Assembly (NCBI GenBank): GCA_001818365.1
Contig: MHKK01000015.1
Span: forward strand, 1-50,773
DNA length: 50,773 nucleotides
Origin: Candidatus Komeilibacteria bacterium RIFCSPHIGHO2_01_FULL_52_14
GTDB lineage: Bacteria > Patescibacteriota > Patescibacteriia > UBA1558 > 2-01-FULL-52-15
Reading direction: 5' to 3'
The notes below the pieces were generated by a model. That model was given only the letters and a program-made list of their open reading frames with translations. It did no database searches and was not told where the DNA came from. Numbering within the stretch: position 1 is the stretch's first letter; the number at the start of each line of letters is the position of its first letter. Positions 23,044 through 32,759 of the stretch are shown piece after piece. Made by a program: the position numbers and the translations under genes.

Positions 23044-24689
23044 GTATGCTGTTGCAGGGATTTGTACGCAATCGTCTCGTGCTTACGATATCGCTGTTAA
23101 GTTTTGGTATCGGAATCGTCGGTATTCACTATGCGCTGCCGATGCACGTGATCGGTGACGAAGAATCGATTATCGCAGGTTCGCTCACCATGCTGCAGAC
23201 GCGCAACTTTATTCCTGCACTGCAGCCGAACATATTCGATCTTCTTTATTATCCGGTACTCTTGCCGTATCTCACGTTGCTCGCGATGATGCCGGTATTG
23301 ATCGCGAAGTTTGCCGCCGGCGGTTTTTCGGTTTCCGCACTTCAGGATTATTTTGCGCTTAATCAAAGCGCGCTGTGGATTTCGGCCCGGGCACTCGTTG
23401 CCGTCTCGGGCGGTGCCCTGGTCTTTATCGTTTTTCGGCTCGGTGAACTCCTGTATAACAGGCGAACGGCATTCTGGGCATCGCTGTTCTTACTGACGAG
23501 TTTTTTTCACGTTTCACTGACTCATTGGATGAAGCACTGGGTGCCTGCGGCGCTGGTCGCGTATGGGGTTTTTTATCTGGTCGCCCGGGATGTTTCAGCA
23601 CGGCGAAATGGATCGGTCCGCGCCGGAGTTCTATCGGGCATCAGCGTCGGAATCAGTTACGTGGCCGGGTTCGGTTCCGCGATGGCGGCCCTGTATGCCT
23701 GGCTGAACCGCTCGATCTTTCAGAATCGGTTTGCGCGCTATGCGGTGCGCAATGTGATCGTGGCCGCCGTCATCGGCGGATCGCTCATCTCGCTGTACTA
23801 TCAGGATTTTTTGAACCAGTCGGTTCGGGAAGAGGGGACGGCTGCGGTTGCAAAATCGCTCGGCGATCTGGTGTTCTTACTGGTGAACGCCATGCGGGCA
23901 TTATTGCTCCAGGAAACGGCTTTACTTGCGATCGCCGTTCTTGGATTGCTCGTTGTTCGTAAATTCCACCATGCTAACTCCTTCGTGTTCGGTTCCGTGC
24001 TTTTGTATTTCATAAGCATGTACCTGGTCGTACATTTTGAACCACGATACGTGTATCTTATCGTGCCGGCGCTTGCACTTTCGGCAGGTAGTTTTATTGA
24101 CTGGCTGTACCGGCAGCTGAGGCGGCCTTTGGCGCTTTTTTTTGCTTGCTTGTTCATTGCCTATCCGGCTGGCGTCTCGTTTCAATATCTGCATCTTCTT
24201 TTGGCGCCGGATACCCGCCAAGTCGCAGTTACTTGGATCCAAGATCATGTGAAGGACGATCCTTTTTTACTTTCCTCGCGCTCGATCTCTTTGTACCGGC
24301 AGCCGTCAGTTGTTCAGATGGTTGCGTCGTATGAATCATTGCGGGCGGGCGAGCGCTACGAACTTGCACATGCAGAACGGTTCGCTTCCCTCACACGTGA
24401 TTCATATTCCTACACCAATATTCACTTTTGGCCCTCCGGTACGTCGCTCGACACGCTCAATGACTATCTCGACGGTTTTCGTCCGAAGTACTTCATCGTG
24501 GAGTATTGGGGGCTTACAGATCTTTCGAGCGAGGAGTACAGTCTCATTGCGGGCAGCACCCTTGTTGCCTCGATCCGCCAGTCATCCGCAGGCGACCCGA
24601 TCGACGTGAACGGAAATTTTTATACGCCGAGTACCGCAGTTTTTTCGCTTGATCGCCTGGGACCGAACGTTGACGTCTATCGTTTATGA
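23040..24689 (+). CDS. GT-C-like polytopic glycosyltransferase (ArnT/PMT_2-like)
   Basis: The 549-residue membrane protein has an N-terminal span followed by an outer loop with G-D-E-E-S, the acidic catalytic loop expected of GT-C enzymes that use polyprenyl-phosphate sugars. About 10-11 further spans follow, then a soluble C-terminal domain of about 150 residues. The ATG at 23040 overlaps the preceding stop. The open frame extends to 22857, but that part overlaps the methyltransferase. A likely donor source is the GT2 enzyme encoded at 25867. Confidence 0.75.
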   Translation: MSMLLQGFVRNRLVLTISLLSFGIGIVGIHYALPMHVIGDEESIIAGSLTMLQTRNFIPALQPNIFDLLYYPVLLPYLTLLAMMPVLIAKFAAGGFSVSALQDYFALNQSALWISARALVAVSGGALVFIVFRLGELLYNRRTAFWASLFLLTSFFHVSLTHWMKHWVPAALVAYGVFYLVARDVSARRNGSVRAGVLSGISVGISYVAGFGSAMAALYAWLNRSIFQNRFARYAVRNVIVAAVIGGSLISLYYQDFLNQSVREEGTAAVAKSLGDLVFLLVNAMRALLLQETALLAIAVLGLLVVRKFHHANSFVFGSVLLYFISMYLVVHFEPRYVYLIVPALALSAGSFIDWLYRQLRRPLALFFACLFIAYPAGVSFQYLHLLLAPDTRQVAVTWIQDHVKDDPFLLSSRSISLYRQPSVVQMVASYESLRAGERYELAHAERFASLTRDSYSYTNIHFWPSGTSLDTLNDYLDGFRPKYFIVEYWGLTDLSSEEYSLIAGSTLVASIRQSSAGDPIDVNGNFYTPSTAVFSLDRLGPNVDVYRL

Positions 24690-25798
24690 AGAAGCAGGAA
24701 TTGTATTACATCGCCAATTACCGTTTACCGACCGACCGTGCGCACGGATTGCAGGTGATGCAGATGTGCAGCGCATTTGCGGATACCGGCGTAGCAGTTA
24801 CGTTGCTTGCGCCGCTGCGGTCCGCCGAGTCAGCTTCGCTTTTTGAATACTATCGAATGCCAAAAAAGTTCGAAATTGGGTTCCTGTCGGTCTGGAACCT
24901 GACCGGTGTCATTCCGTATCTTGGATTTTGGATTCAGAGCTGTACCTTCGCAGTAAACGTATTGCGGTACGTGCGCGCACATCGGTATACCGGTGTTCTC
25001 TACAGTCGCGATCAGTTCTCGTTGTTCATTCTCTCATGGTTTATACGGAATCCCATGGTCTATGAAATTCATTCACTGACAGATCGGATACTGCCGATGC
25101 ACCGGCGCGTGTTCCGCAGCGCATCAAAGATCGTTGCGATAAGCGGCGGTCTGAGAGACGCGCTGGTTAAGGCCGGCGTTCCGAAAGAAAAGATCGTGGT
25201 CGCCCACGATGCCGTTGATCCTGCTTTCTTTGAGCGACGTGGCGACAAGCAACCGCTTCGCCGTAGCTACGATCTGCCGGGAGATAAGCGCGTCGTGCTC
25301 TATACCGGTTCGCTGATGTCATGGAAGGGTGTCTACACGCTTGTTGATGCCGCTCAATTTTTGCCGGCAGATTATGCTGTAGTGCTCGTCGGCGGACCAG
25401 CGGTAGACCGCCTCCGGTTGCAAAAATATGCGGCCGCACAAAAGCTCAATGTTGTTATTCGTGAATCTTTGCGGCATGACCAAATGCCCGCATTGATGGC
25501 CGCCGCCGACGTACTGGTGATACCAAACTCGGCCAAGGATCCGATCGGAAGCAGCTATACGTCACCGCTCAAGTTTTTTGAATACCTCGCGAGCCCGAAT
25601 CCGATCGTTGCCTCCGATGTGCCTTCCCTGCGTGAGATCGGCGGCTCGCAACAGGGCGTCACGTATTGCGTCCCGGATGATCCAAAGGCCCTTGCCGCTT
25701 CGATTATGGCAATACGCGCTGGAGCATCGTTTATTCGCGATATGAGCGACTATACCTGGCAACGTCGCGCTGAATACATCCTGGGGGAGCTTTGGTAG
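24686..25798 (+). CDS. GT4-family glycosyltransferase
   Basis: A 370-residue GT-B enzyme with N-terminal R-L-P-T-D-R-A-H-G-L-Q, a pattern of GT4 enzymes of capsule and exopolysaccharide clusters. Its donor domain has Y-T-G-S-L-M-S-W-K-G and S-P-L-K-F-F-E-Y-L-A in place of the EX7E motif. It overlaps the preceding stop by ATGA and is the last gene of the coupled run starting at 17569. A 68-base gap with a good promoter follows. Confidence 0.88.
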   Translation: MKKQELYYIANYRLPTDRAHGLQVMQMCSAFADTGVAVTLLAPLRSAESASLFEYYRMPKKFEIGFLSVWNLTGVIPYLGFWIQSCTFAVNVLRYVRAHRYTGVLYSRDQFSLFILSWFIRNPMVYEIHSLTDRILPMHRRVFRSASKIVAISGGLRDALVKAGVPKEKIVVAHDAVDPAFFERRGDKQPLRRSYDLPGDKRVVLYTGSLMSWKGVYTLVDAAQFLPADYAVVLVGGPAVDRLRLQKYAAAQKLNVVIRESLRHDQMPALMAAADVLVIPNSAKDPIGSSYTSPLKFFEYLASPNPIVASDVPSLREIGGSQQGVTYCVPDDPKALAASIMAIRAGASFIRDMSDYTWQRRAEYILGELW

Positions 25799-25815
25799 AC
25801 CACGATTTTGCCTGC

Positions 25816-25844
25816 TAGACAAGGGCACGGTGCTTTGTTAGGAT
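25816..25844 (+). promoter_or_regulatory. Promoter of the GT2 / asparagine-synthase operon
   Basis: TAGACA (25816-25821) and TAGGAT (25839-25844) are spaced by 17 bases, in the only sizeable gap between 17.6 and 32 kb. The expected start is about 15 bases before the ATG at 25867. Confidence 0.55.
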
Positions 25845-25866
25845 AAGCCCAGTATTTGATATTTTC

Positions 25867-26814
25867 ATGGAAACCAAACCATATCTATCACTCGTCGTTC
25901 CGATTTTCAATGAGGAACAGAACCTCCCGTTGCTTTACGAAAAGCTGCGTGCTTTAACGCAGTATGAGTGGGAAGCGATCATGGTGAACGACGGATCGCG
26001 CGACGGCAGTTTGGGCGTACTCCGCGGACTCGCGCACGGCGATCGCCGCGTGAAGATCATCGATCTCCGTAAGAATTACGGGCAGACGGCAGCGATGGCG
26101 GCCGGTTTTGATCATGCGCACGGCGAGATCGTCATTCCGATCGATGCGGATCTGCAGAATGACCCCGCGGACATTCCGTTGCTTCTCGCCAAGCTGAACG
26201 ACGGGTTTGACGTTGTCTCGGGGTGGCGCAAAGGCAGATGGCAGGATCGAAAGATGACGCGGCGATTACCTTCGGCGGCAGCCAACTGGCTGATATCAAA
26301 AACGACCGGCGTCGTACTGCACGACTACGGATGCACGCTCAAGGCGTATCGCCAGGAGATTCTGAAGGACGTGAAGCTGTACGGTGAGATGCACCGCTTT
26401 ATACCCGCCTTTGCCGCATGGCAGGGTGCCCGTGTCGCGGAAGTCGTCGTGGGAGACCATCCCCGCAAGTTCGGCAAGACGAATTATAACTTCAGCCGGA
26501 CGCTGCGGGTTATGCTCGATCTTATTACGGTCAAGTTTATCATCGGGTATGCGACAAAACCGATGCATTTCTTCGGGCGTATCGCTTTTGCGAGTTTTAT
26601 CATGTCGGGCATTTCGTTCCTTCTGGCCTTCTATTTTAAATTCGTATTGCACGCCAGTTTCATCTCTACGCCCTTGCCGCTGCTGACCGCCCTGTTCTTG
26701 ATTTTAGGTGTAGAGTTTCTGCTCATGGGTCTTGTTGCGGAAATGCAGACAAGAAATTATTTTGAAACTTCAGGGAAGCGGATTTATAATATCAAAGAGA
26801 CGATGAATTTGTAG
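25867..26814 (+). CDS. GT2-family polyprenyl-phosphate glycosyltransferase (DPM1/GtrB-like)
   Basis: A 315-residue protein. The N-terminal GT-A domain has V-V-P-I-F-N-E-E-Q-N near residue 10, V-N-D-G-S-R-D-G near residue 40, L-R-K-N-Y-G-Q-T and D-A-D-L-Q-N-D-P (DxD) near residue 95. Two C-terminal membrane spans follow, at about residues 233-258 and 268-292. This architecture loads a sugar from a nucleotide donor onto undecaprenyl phosphate, which fits uppS and the two GT-C-like proteins in the same window. The sugar is unknown. Confidence 0.9.
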   Translation: METKPYLSLVVPIFNEEQNLPLLYEKLRALTQYEWEAIMVNDGSRDGSLGVLRGLAHGDRRVKIIDLRKNYGQTAAMAAGFDHAHGEIVIPIDADLQNDPADIPLLLAKLNDGFDVVSGWRKGRWQDRKMTRRLPSAAANWLISKTTGVVLHDYGCTLKAYRQEILKDVKLYGEMHRFIPAFAAWQGARVAEVVVGDHPRKFGKTNYNFSRTLRVMLDLITVKFIIGYATKPMHFFGRIAFASFIMSGISFLLAFYFKFVLHASFISTPLPLLTALFLILGVEFLLMGLVAEMQTRNYFETSGKRIYNIKETMNL

Positions 26815-26815
26815 T

Positions 26816-28663
26816 ATGTGCGGCATTGCGGGATTCACCGGATCACGGCAACCCGATCTTCTTCGGCGTATGACCGGATCACTCCATTACCGGGGCCCGG
26901 ATGCCGACGGTTTTTTTGAGGGAAAGGGAATCAACCTCGGCCATCGCCGTTTGAGCATCATCGACTTGACGACGGGCACACAGCCGATGTTTTCGGCAGA
27001 TAAGAATCTCGCGATCATTTTCAACGGCGAAATCTACAATTTTCAGGAGCTTCGTTCTCTCGTTCCCGACTACCCTTTTCAAACGTCGAGCGACACCGAG
27101 GTCATTATGGCGCTATATCGGAAATACGGGCCGGACGGTCTGTCCCGTATGAACGGAATGTTCGCCTTTGCGCTCTGGGACACATCGGCCGACCGGTTGC
27201 TGCTCGCACGCGATCGCATGGGCAAAAAACCCATCTACTATGTCGAGCATGGGGGAAATTTGTATTTTGCATCAGAGCCGAAAGCGCTGCTGTTCGCGTT
27301 GCATACGCGGGAGATGGATCAAGCCGCCGCTTCGTTATTTTTTGAGCTTCAGTTCATTCCCGGTCGGCAATCGATCTACCGGGGCGTGTTTCGCCTGCTT
27401 CCCGGAGAGTATGCCGTGTGGGAACGTGGCAAACTCGTGACCACCCGGTACTGGAATTTGCGGTTCGACGGCAGCAGCGAGTCTTCCACCGATCGATTGG
27501 GTACGCTGCTCGCCGACGCGACCAAGCTCCGTTTGATTTCAGACGTCCCCCTCGGAATTTTTTTGAGCGGCGGGATCGATTCGAGTACGGTCGCGTATTA
27601 TGCCGTTCAGGCGGCCACAAAGAGGATCAAGACGTTTTCGATCGGCTTTACCGATCCGTCGTTCGACGAATCGAAATATTTTAACGCCGTTGCGAAGCGA
27701 TTGGGCACCGAGCACTCTCATCACCTGTTTACCGAGCGGGAATTGCTGGATGTCATTCCGCTCATTTTCGACAGATTAGATGAGCCGCTTGCCGATGCTT
27801 CCATTTTGCCGACCTACTTGTTAAGCAGATTTACGCGGGAAAAAGTGACCGTTGCCTTGGGCGGGGACGGTGCCGATGAGCTTTTTGCCGGGTATCCGAC
27901 GTTTATTGCACATACGCTCGCAGGCAGGTATGCGTCCGTGCCGGGCTTTGCCCGTACGTGGGCCGAGAAGATCGTGCGTACGATACCCGTATCGCACCGG
28001 AATATCAGCTTTGATTTCAAGCTGAAGCAGTTCATTAAGGGGGCTTCGTTGTCGGGAACCGCCCGAGACCGCGCATGGACCGCCGCTTTTGCTCCGGAGG
28101 AACTTCAGCATCTGTTGTCGCATGACGTATTTCAGAGCGTGTCGGAGGAGCGAGAGCGCATAGCTGCCGAGAGTTTAACCAATTCCGCAGACAGCGATGA
28201 AACCGCCGTACTCCGTTTTTGGCAGCAGGGATATCTGGTTGACGATATTCTTACAAAAGTCGACCGTGCTGCTATGTACAGTTCTTTGGAGGTTCGCGCT
28301 CCTTTTTTGGATCACCGGATCGTTGAATATGTCAACAATTTACCGTATACTTGGAAGCTGCGGCACCGAGTGACAAAGTTTTTGCTGAAGGAACTCATGC
28401 GCGGAAAACTGCCGGACGAAATTATTGATCGTCCAAAAAAAGGATTCGGCATCCCGATTGCCTCCTGGCTTACGAAAGAGCTTAAGGAGTATATGCTCGA
28501 GGTTTTGCGCCCTCGTGCGGTTTCGGCAGCAGGATTACAAAGCGTGTACGTCAGCCGGCTGATTGATGAGCATTTGACCCATCGGTCGGACAACCGGATG
28601 AAGCTTTGGTCGCTTATCGTATTCATGGAGTGGCACCGGCGTTGGCTGCGAGCGAGGATATAA
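26816..28663 (+). CDS. asnB: Asparagine synthase (glutamine-hydrolysing) family amidotransferase
   Basis: A 615-residue two-domain enzyme. The class II glutaminase starts directly with M-C-G-I-A-G (Cys2 the nucleophile) and has H-Y-R-G-P-D and F-N-G-E-I-Y. The ATP-pyrophosphatase domain has L-S-G-G-I-D-S-S near residue 250 and G-G-D-G-A-D-E-L-F-A-G. AsnB homologues in glycan clusters often amidate sugar carboxylates (WbpS-like) or modify peptides rather than make free asparagine. The position, 1 base after the GT2 gene, favours a glycan role, but primary asparagine synthesis cannot be excluded. Confidence 0.92.
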   Translation: MCGIAGFTGSRQPDLLRRMTGSLHYRGPDADGFFEGKGINLGHRRLSIIDLTTGTQPMFSADKNLAIIFNGEIYNFQELRSLVPDYPFQTSSDTEVIMALYRKYGPDGLSRMNGMFAFALWDTSADRLLLARDRMGKKPIYYVEHGGNLYFASEPKALLFALHTREMDQAAASLFFELQFIPGRQSIYRGVFRLLPGEYAVWERGKLVTTRYWNLRFDGSSESSTDRLGTLLADATKLRLISDVPLGIFLSGGIDSSTVAYYAVQAATKRIKTFSIGFTDPSFDESKYFNAVAKRLGTEHSHHLFTERELLDVIPLIFDRLDEPLADASILPTYLLSRFTREKVTVALGGDGADELFAGYPTFIAHTLAGRYASVPGFARTWAEKIVRTIPVSHRNISFDFKLKQFIKGASLSGTARDRAWTAAFAPEELQHLLSHDVFQSVSEERERIAAESLTNSADSDETAVLRFWQQGYLVDDILTKVDRAAMYSSLEVRAPFLDHRIVEYVNNLPYTWKLRHRVTKFLLKELMRGKLPDEIIDRPKKGFGIPIASWLTKELKEYMLEVLRPRAVSAAGLQSVYVSRLIDEHLTHRSDNRMKLWSLIVFMEWHRRWLRARI

Positions 28664-28691
28664 AGTTTTACGGACGAACGATAAAGTTATA

Positions 28692-29546
28692 ATGCATCAA
28701 GATTTCAACCCACACATCCGCTGGCAGTGCCCCAGGTGCGGTGCTGCTGTTCATGCCGCTTCGGAGTCATTTACTTGTATCGGATGCGGAACTATATATC
28801 CGGTGAAGCACGGCGTTGCCGATTTTCGTTTGAACGGCAAGGACGAAGTAACGGAGAGTTTTGATATTCGAATACGCAATTTTTTTAAGCGGTGGCCGCG
28901 AGCGTATTATTTTATTGCTACGATATTCGGGCCGCTGATGTTTACCGGAATAAGCCCTAAGAAGTTTGCCACACGCTACTGCACGCCGGATCTCTTGTCG
29001 GTCAATATTGGTTCGGGACCTCGGCCGCTGGTAGCAGGGATCCTGAATCTCGACATCGTTCCCTATAAAGGGGTCTCGGTCATCGCTGACACCGTTCGCA
29101 CGCCGTTTGCAACCAATTCAGTGGATGTTGTGGTGTGTAACGAGGTGATCGAGCATGTGGAGAGACCGGAGGAGCTCGCGCGAGAAATCGCCCGAATTGT
29201 GACACCCGGTGGATCGGTGTACCTGACCATGCCGTTTTTATACCCGTTTCATGCTTCTCCGTCCGATTTCTCGCGCTGGACCGAACCGGGGGTCGCGCTG
29301 CTTTTTTCCGACTTCACGGTTCGTGAAAAAGGCGTCAGAGCGGGGCCCTTTTCGGCACTGACCGTTTTGTGCTGTTATCTTTTTGCTACCGTATTTTCGT
29401 TTAATTCAAAACAGCTGTTCTGGATTTTGATGAACGTAAGTTTGTTCATATTCTTTCCCATCAAGATTTTCGACCTCATTGTATTCAGGTTTTCGACAGC
29501 ACCGTATGCGGCCGCCCTCACCTATTACGTTTTGCAAAAAAAATAA
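28692..29546 (+). CDS. Methyltransferase with N-terminal zinc ribbon and C-terminal spans
   Basis: The 284-residue product begins with a zinc-ribbon (C-P-R-C-G at about residues 13-17 and C-I-G-C-G at about 30-34, followed by Y-P-V-K-H-G-V), like Trm112-fused methyltransferases. The central SAM domain has V-N-I-G-S-G-P-R near residue 104 and V-V-C-N-E-V-I-E-H near 149. Hydrophobic helices in the last 60 residues could dock it on the membrane. A perfect TATAAT overlaps the ATG itself, so that box can hardly serve this gene; it is likely read through from asnB 28 bases upstream. Confidence 0.82.
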   Translation: MHQDFNPHIRWQCPRCGAAVHAASESFTCIGCGTIYPVKHGVADFRLNGKDEVTESFDIRIRNFFKRWPRAYYFIATIFGPLMFTGISPKKFATRYCTPDLLSVNIGSGPRPLVAGILNLDIVPYKGVSVIADTVRTPFATNSVDVVVCNEVIEHVERPEELAREIARIVTPGGSVYLTMPFLYPFHASPSDFSRWTEPGVALLFSDFTVREKGVRAGPFSALTVLCCYLFATVFSFNSKQLFWILMNVSLFIFFPIKIFDLIVFRFSTAPYAAALTYYVLQKK

Positions 29547-29547
29547 C

Positions 29548-30321
29548 ATGGCAAAAACCGAGGACAGATTTGGTTTTGAATGGCAACGGTATCACGATAT
29601 CAAGCCGGAATATCACGAGCAGTATTTGCAGCAGTTTCTCAATTGGACGTATCCGATTGAACCCGAGTTCTATAAGGGTAAAACGATTCTCGATGCCGGT
29701 TGCGGCATGGGGAGGAATGCTTATTGGTGTTTACGGTGGGGGGCAAAGCGTCTTGTCGCGTGTGATCACGATGCCCGGTCGGTCGCTGCAGCGAAGGAAA
29801 CCCTGAAGGAATTTCCGAACGTCGAAGTGTACCAGTACGATTTGGAAGAGCTGCCCTGGGATAATGAATTTGATTTTGTTCTGTCGATAGGTGTCGTGCA
29901 TCATACGGAACATCCGGAGCGCGTGATGGAGCGGTTCTATACGGCGCTGAAGCCCGGCGGTGAAGTTTTGCTCTGGGTGTACTCGGTCGTCGGTTTTGAA
30001 TTTATCCCCAAGATTCTTGACCCCATACGGAAACGTGTGACGAGCAAGATGAATTTGCAGGTTCTTCATTTTTTGACCTATGGCCTTTCGGTGCCGTTGT
30101 ATCTCTACTTGCGCTTTACAAGACCGTCCCGTAAATACTTTCAGCAGTTAAGGACATTCTCGTTATCGCATCTGCACAGCATTCTCTTTGATCAGTTGTT
30201 GCCCCCGATAGCGCGGTACTATACGAAGGAGCAGGCAGCCGAGCTTGTCGCACGGTTCCGCGATGTCAGCATTATATCGCCGCCGAACGATAACGGCTGG
30301 ATCGTCCGCGGAAAAAAATAA
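29548..30321 (+). CDS. Class I SAM-dependent methyltransferase
   Basis: A 257-residue methyltransferase with motif I I-L-D-A-G-C-G-M-G-R-N near residue 44 and D-F-V-L-S-I-G-V-V-H-H-T near residue 110. The N-terminal F-G-F-E-W-Q-R-Y pattern is typical of methyltransferases of lipid or glycan clusters. The ATG at 29548 follows the preceding stop by one base; the open frame extends 69 bases further back but overlaps that gene. Confidence 0.87.
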   Translation: MAKTEDRFGFEWQRYHDIKPEYHEQYLQQFLNWTYPIEPEFYKGKTILDAGCGMGRNAYWCLRWGAKRLVACDHDARSVAAAKETLKEFPNVEVYQYDLEELPWDNEFDFVLSIGVVHHTEHPERVMERFYTALKPGGEVLLWVYSVVGFEFIPKILDPIRKRVTSKMNLQVLHFLTYGLSVPLYLYLRFTRPSRKYFQQLRTFSLSHLHSILFDQLLPPIARYYTKEQAAELVARFRDVSIISPPNDNGWIVRGKK

Positions 30322-30327
30322 GGACCT

Positions 30328-32100
30328 ATGGATGCATTTGCGCGCCGTATTGTACCGCTCATCCGCTATCACCGGCTGGCACTTGCTTTTGCCCTGCTGG
30401 TGGGCGTCACGGCCGTTGCGCCTCATTTCCTCGCCGTCTATTCGTTGCAGGGGCAGTACCAGGGAGTGCCGTTTCTTTTTTTGGATAACGAATACACCTA
30501 CCTTGACCGTATCCGTGAAATACTGGACGGGCATCCGTTGGTCGGATCACCGCTCCTTTTTGAGTATAAATCTTCCATAGCGCCGGTTCTGCCGTTTGGG
30601 GAGTATTTGTACGTGCTGCTGTATTTATTAAGCGGCGCATCACTGGTGACCGCCGTCATCGTCAGTAAATTTTTATTTCCGGCTATTCTGTTTTTGCTGG
30701 CGTATGTGCTGGTGTATCTTCTTGCTTCGGAACAAAAATCCGAGGGCAGTCGGATGACCGCATTGGCAGGCGGGCTCGCGGTCATTTTCGGGTACGACAT
30801 CATGAACCTTCAAGCGACCGCCAAGTTGCTGAGCGGTTCCGCAGATGCTTCGTATCTTTTGGTATGGACACGACTCGTGAATCCGGTTACCGGAGCCATG
30901 TTTTTGCTCGTGTTTCTCATTCTGGAATACCTGATTTTTGCACGCCGGACAAAATACCTCTTCATACCTGCGGGAATCGTGCTCGGGATCATGTCATCAT
31001 ATTTTTTCAGCTGGGGTACGGCCTTGGCCGTTGCCGGGTCGCTGACAGTTATTGCGTTTGGGCTACGCCGAACGCGCAATGCGCTACTGCTGCTTGGCTC
31101 GATCGCGGTGAGTGTTTTTGTGCAGGCATCCTTTTTGTTTCGACTGGGATTGCTCACCGATTCCGCGAACTTGACGACGCTCGGCTTGCGTAACGGGTTG
31201 CTCCTGATGCGCCAACCGGTCGTGAATAAGGTCGTGCTTGCGACAACGATCATTGCGCTTGCGGTCTTTGCATATCAGCTGTATTCGCTTCGTAAGCAGG
31301 AAAGAACGGTTCCGCTGTGGTGGTGGTATCTTCTTGCGTTGCTCTCGGCGTCCTGGATCGTATTTAACCAGCAGATCATTACGGGTCGCGCTATCTGGTA
31401 CTTTCATTTTGTGCAATATACGATTCCGCTGTCGGTGATTTTGATCGTTGTCATGGTCGGCACTATGCTACGACCGAAATTTCCAAAACTCTTGATGGCT
31501 TTTGTGATTTTGACGATAGTCGGCACGCTTTCGTACGGCGTTCTCGCTGCCGCGACGTACCGGATCAAGCAGCCGGAATTCGCGAGGCGGCAAAGCTACC
31601 AACCGTTATTTTCGGAATTGGACCGCCATCCTGGGCCGTGCGTGGTATTTACGGTGGAGGATACCGATACAATCGGACAGATGATAGCCGCGCACACGCA
31701 TTGCGATCTGTACTGGACAACCTACTCATTTTTCGGGATTCCGCCTGAACGAATCATCCATAACTTTCTGTTGCTGCTGCGGCTGCGTGGTATAGCTGCA
31801 GCAGACATCGATTCATACCTGCATCAGCATATCGGCGAAGTACACGCGTATTTTTTCAGGGATTGGTTGCAGCTTTTTTCGGACCAGACAGATCAGGACA
31901 CCGAAGCAACGATTTCGCGCTTGGTCGATGCGTATCAAGAGCTTGCGAAAAAAAATCTCGCAGATGAGCTATTCAAATATAAGCTTGACTACATCGTGAC
32001 CTCCGGCGATTTGGAAGCGAGAATCGATTCGACGTTATCCCTGAAACTTTTAGAAACTTACGGAGATCAGAATTTGTATTCGATCGTGAAAAAAAATTGA
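30328..32100 (+). CDS. Polytopic membrane protein, GT-C-like
   Basis: A 590-residue protein with about 11-12 spans in the first 400 residues and a soluble C-terminal region of about 190 residues. The first outer loop carries D-N-E-Y-T-Y, an acidic site like that of GT-C enzymes. No other motif is decisive. It closes the operon begun at 25867; a terminator for the opposite gene is built over its stop codon. It could be a second polyprenyl-phosphate-sugar-using transferase. Confidence 0.65.
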   Translation: MDAFARRIVPLIRYHRLALAFALLVGVTAVAPHFLAVYSLQGQYQGVPFLFLDNEYTYLDRIREILDGHPLVGSPLLFEYKSSIAPVLPFGEYLYVLLYLLSGASLVTAVIVSKFLFPAILFLLAYVLVYLLASEQKSEGSRMTALAGGLAVIFGYDIMNLQATAKLLSGSADASYLLVWTRLVNPVTGAMFLLVFLILEYLIFARRTKYLFIPAGIVLGIMSSYFFSWGTALAVAGSLTVIAFGLRRTRNALLLLGSIAVSVFVQASFLFRLGLLTDSANLTTLGLRNGLLLMRQPVVNKVVLATTIIALAVFAYQLYSLRKQERTVPLWWWYLLALLSASWIVFNQQIITGRAIWYFHFVQYTIPLSVILIVVMVGTMLRPKFPKLLMAFVILTIVGTLSYGVLAAATYRIKQPEFARRQSYQPLFSELDRHPGPCVVFTVEDTDTIGQMIAAHTHCDLYWTTYSFFGIPPERIIHNFLLLLRLRGIAAADIDSYLHQHIGEVHAYFFRDWLQLFSDQTDQDTEATISRLVDAYQELAKKNLADELFKYKLDYIVTSGDLEARIDSTLSLKLLETYGDQNLYSIVKKN

Positions 32101-32127
32101 GCCGGCTCTCGGGTGAGAGACCGGCTC
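32089..32127 (-). terminator. Intrinsic terminator of the Nudix gene, overlapping the opposite stop codon
   Basis: Read on the minus strand, a stem of 7 GC-rich base pairs plus 5 more after a bulge (32127-32099) is followed by AA and TTTTTTTT (32096-32089). The hairpin begins inside the TGA stop of the convergent gene at 30328, so the two genes share 3' sequence. On the plus strand it lacks a T-run. Confidence 0.8.
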
Positions 32128-32150
32128 GCGTTGCCGATCTGCGCGACATT

Positions 32151-32699
32151 CTAGGCGCCCGGGTAGATCTTGTCGTAGAGATCAATCATGGGTTGCCAGA
32201 CACCCTCCTTGACGAGTCGCTGCCTGTCGAATACCTGGATGCGTGGGTTGAGATCCAGCTCGTACTCTTTGGCGCTCAGATTCTGACGCGCCACTCGGAG
32301 CTCATCGTCGGACGGCTCGAAAGCGTAGACGTGGCACATATAGTCGCCACCCACATCTTGCGGCTCCTGTTTACGTTTGCTGCACCAGACCCGATGTTGG
32401 GTGACGTAGGTCAGGCGGTCAGGAGCGATGACGAGTCCGGTCTCGGCCTTGCCGGTGCGCTGAAGCGCTTGACGATCGGTCTCGCCGACCCTGACGCGCC
32501 CGCCAAAAGTCCAGAAGGCCTTGAGAGCGTACACGGACCGCTTGGCCATGAGGAAGGTTCGCGTGGAGCGATTCAGGAAGATCATGTCGGCGCAGAGGAT
32601 CACGAAGCCGGTGCTTGCCTTTGCGTAGATCTCGTCGTCGAGAAATGCGGGGATGAGCTTGTGGCTCGGATCTTCGATGTACAGCTTGGGCTCGGGCAT
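32151..32699 (-). CDS. Nudix hydrolase resembling GDP-mannose mannosyl hydrolase
   Basis: The 182-residue product carries a Nudix-like stretch, F-G-G-R-V-R-V-G-E-T, followed by A-L-Q-R-T-G-K-A-E-T-G-L. The standard R-E-x-x-E-E-x-G-x signature is altered to R-T-G-K-A-E-T-G-L. GDP-mannose mannosyl hydrolases (Gmm) also have a changed box (R-L-T-x-A-E-x-G-L), so this is the closest group I can name. It would cleave a GDP- or other NDP-sugar. The start at 32699 was chosen over the longer frame to 32759 because that ATG touches the -10 box, while GAGGT lies 4 bases before 32699. It is monocistronic, with its own promoter and terminator. Confidence 0.65.
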   Translation of the reverse strand: MPEPKLYIEDPSHKLIPAFLDDEIYAKASTGFVILCADMIFLNRSTRTFLMAKRSVYALKAFWTFGGRVRVGETDRQALQRTGKAETGLVIAPDRLTYVTQHRVWCSKRKQEPQDVGGDYMCHVYAFEPSDDELRVARQNLSAKEYELDLNPRIQVFDRQRLVKEGVWQPMIDLYDKIYPGA

Positions 32700-32759
32700 G
32701 TATACCTCGTTGCGCAGATCGCGCACGGTAGAGATGAAAGGAACTTGAAAAGATCGCAT

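Noticed and set aside
28688..28693. Perfect TATAAT as promoter of the zinc-ribbon methyltransferase gene
   Set aside because: It overlaps the only plausible ATG (28692), has no -35 at the right distance, and the gene is 28 bases behind asnB, so read-through is more likely.
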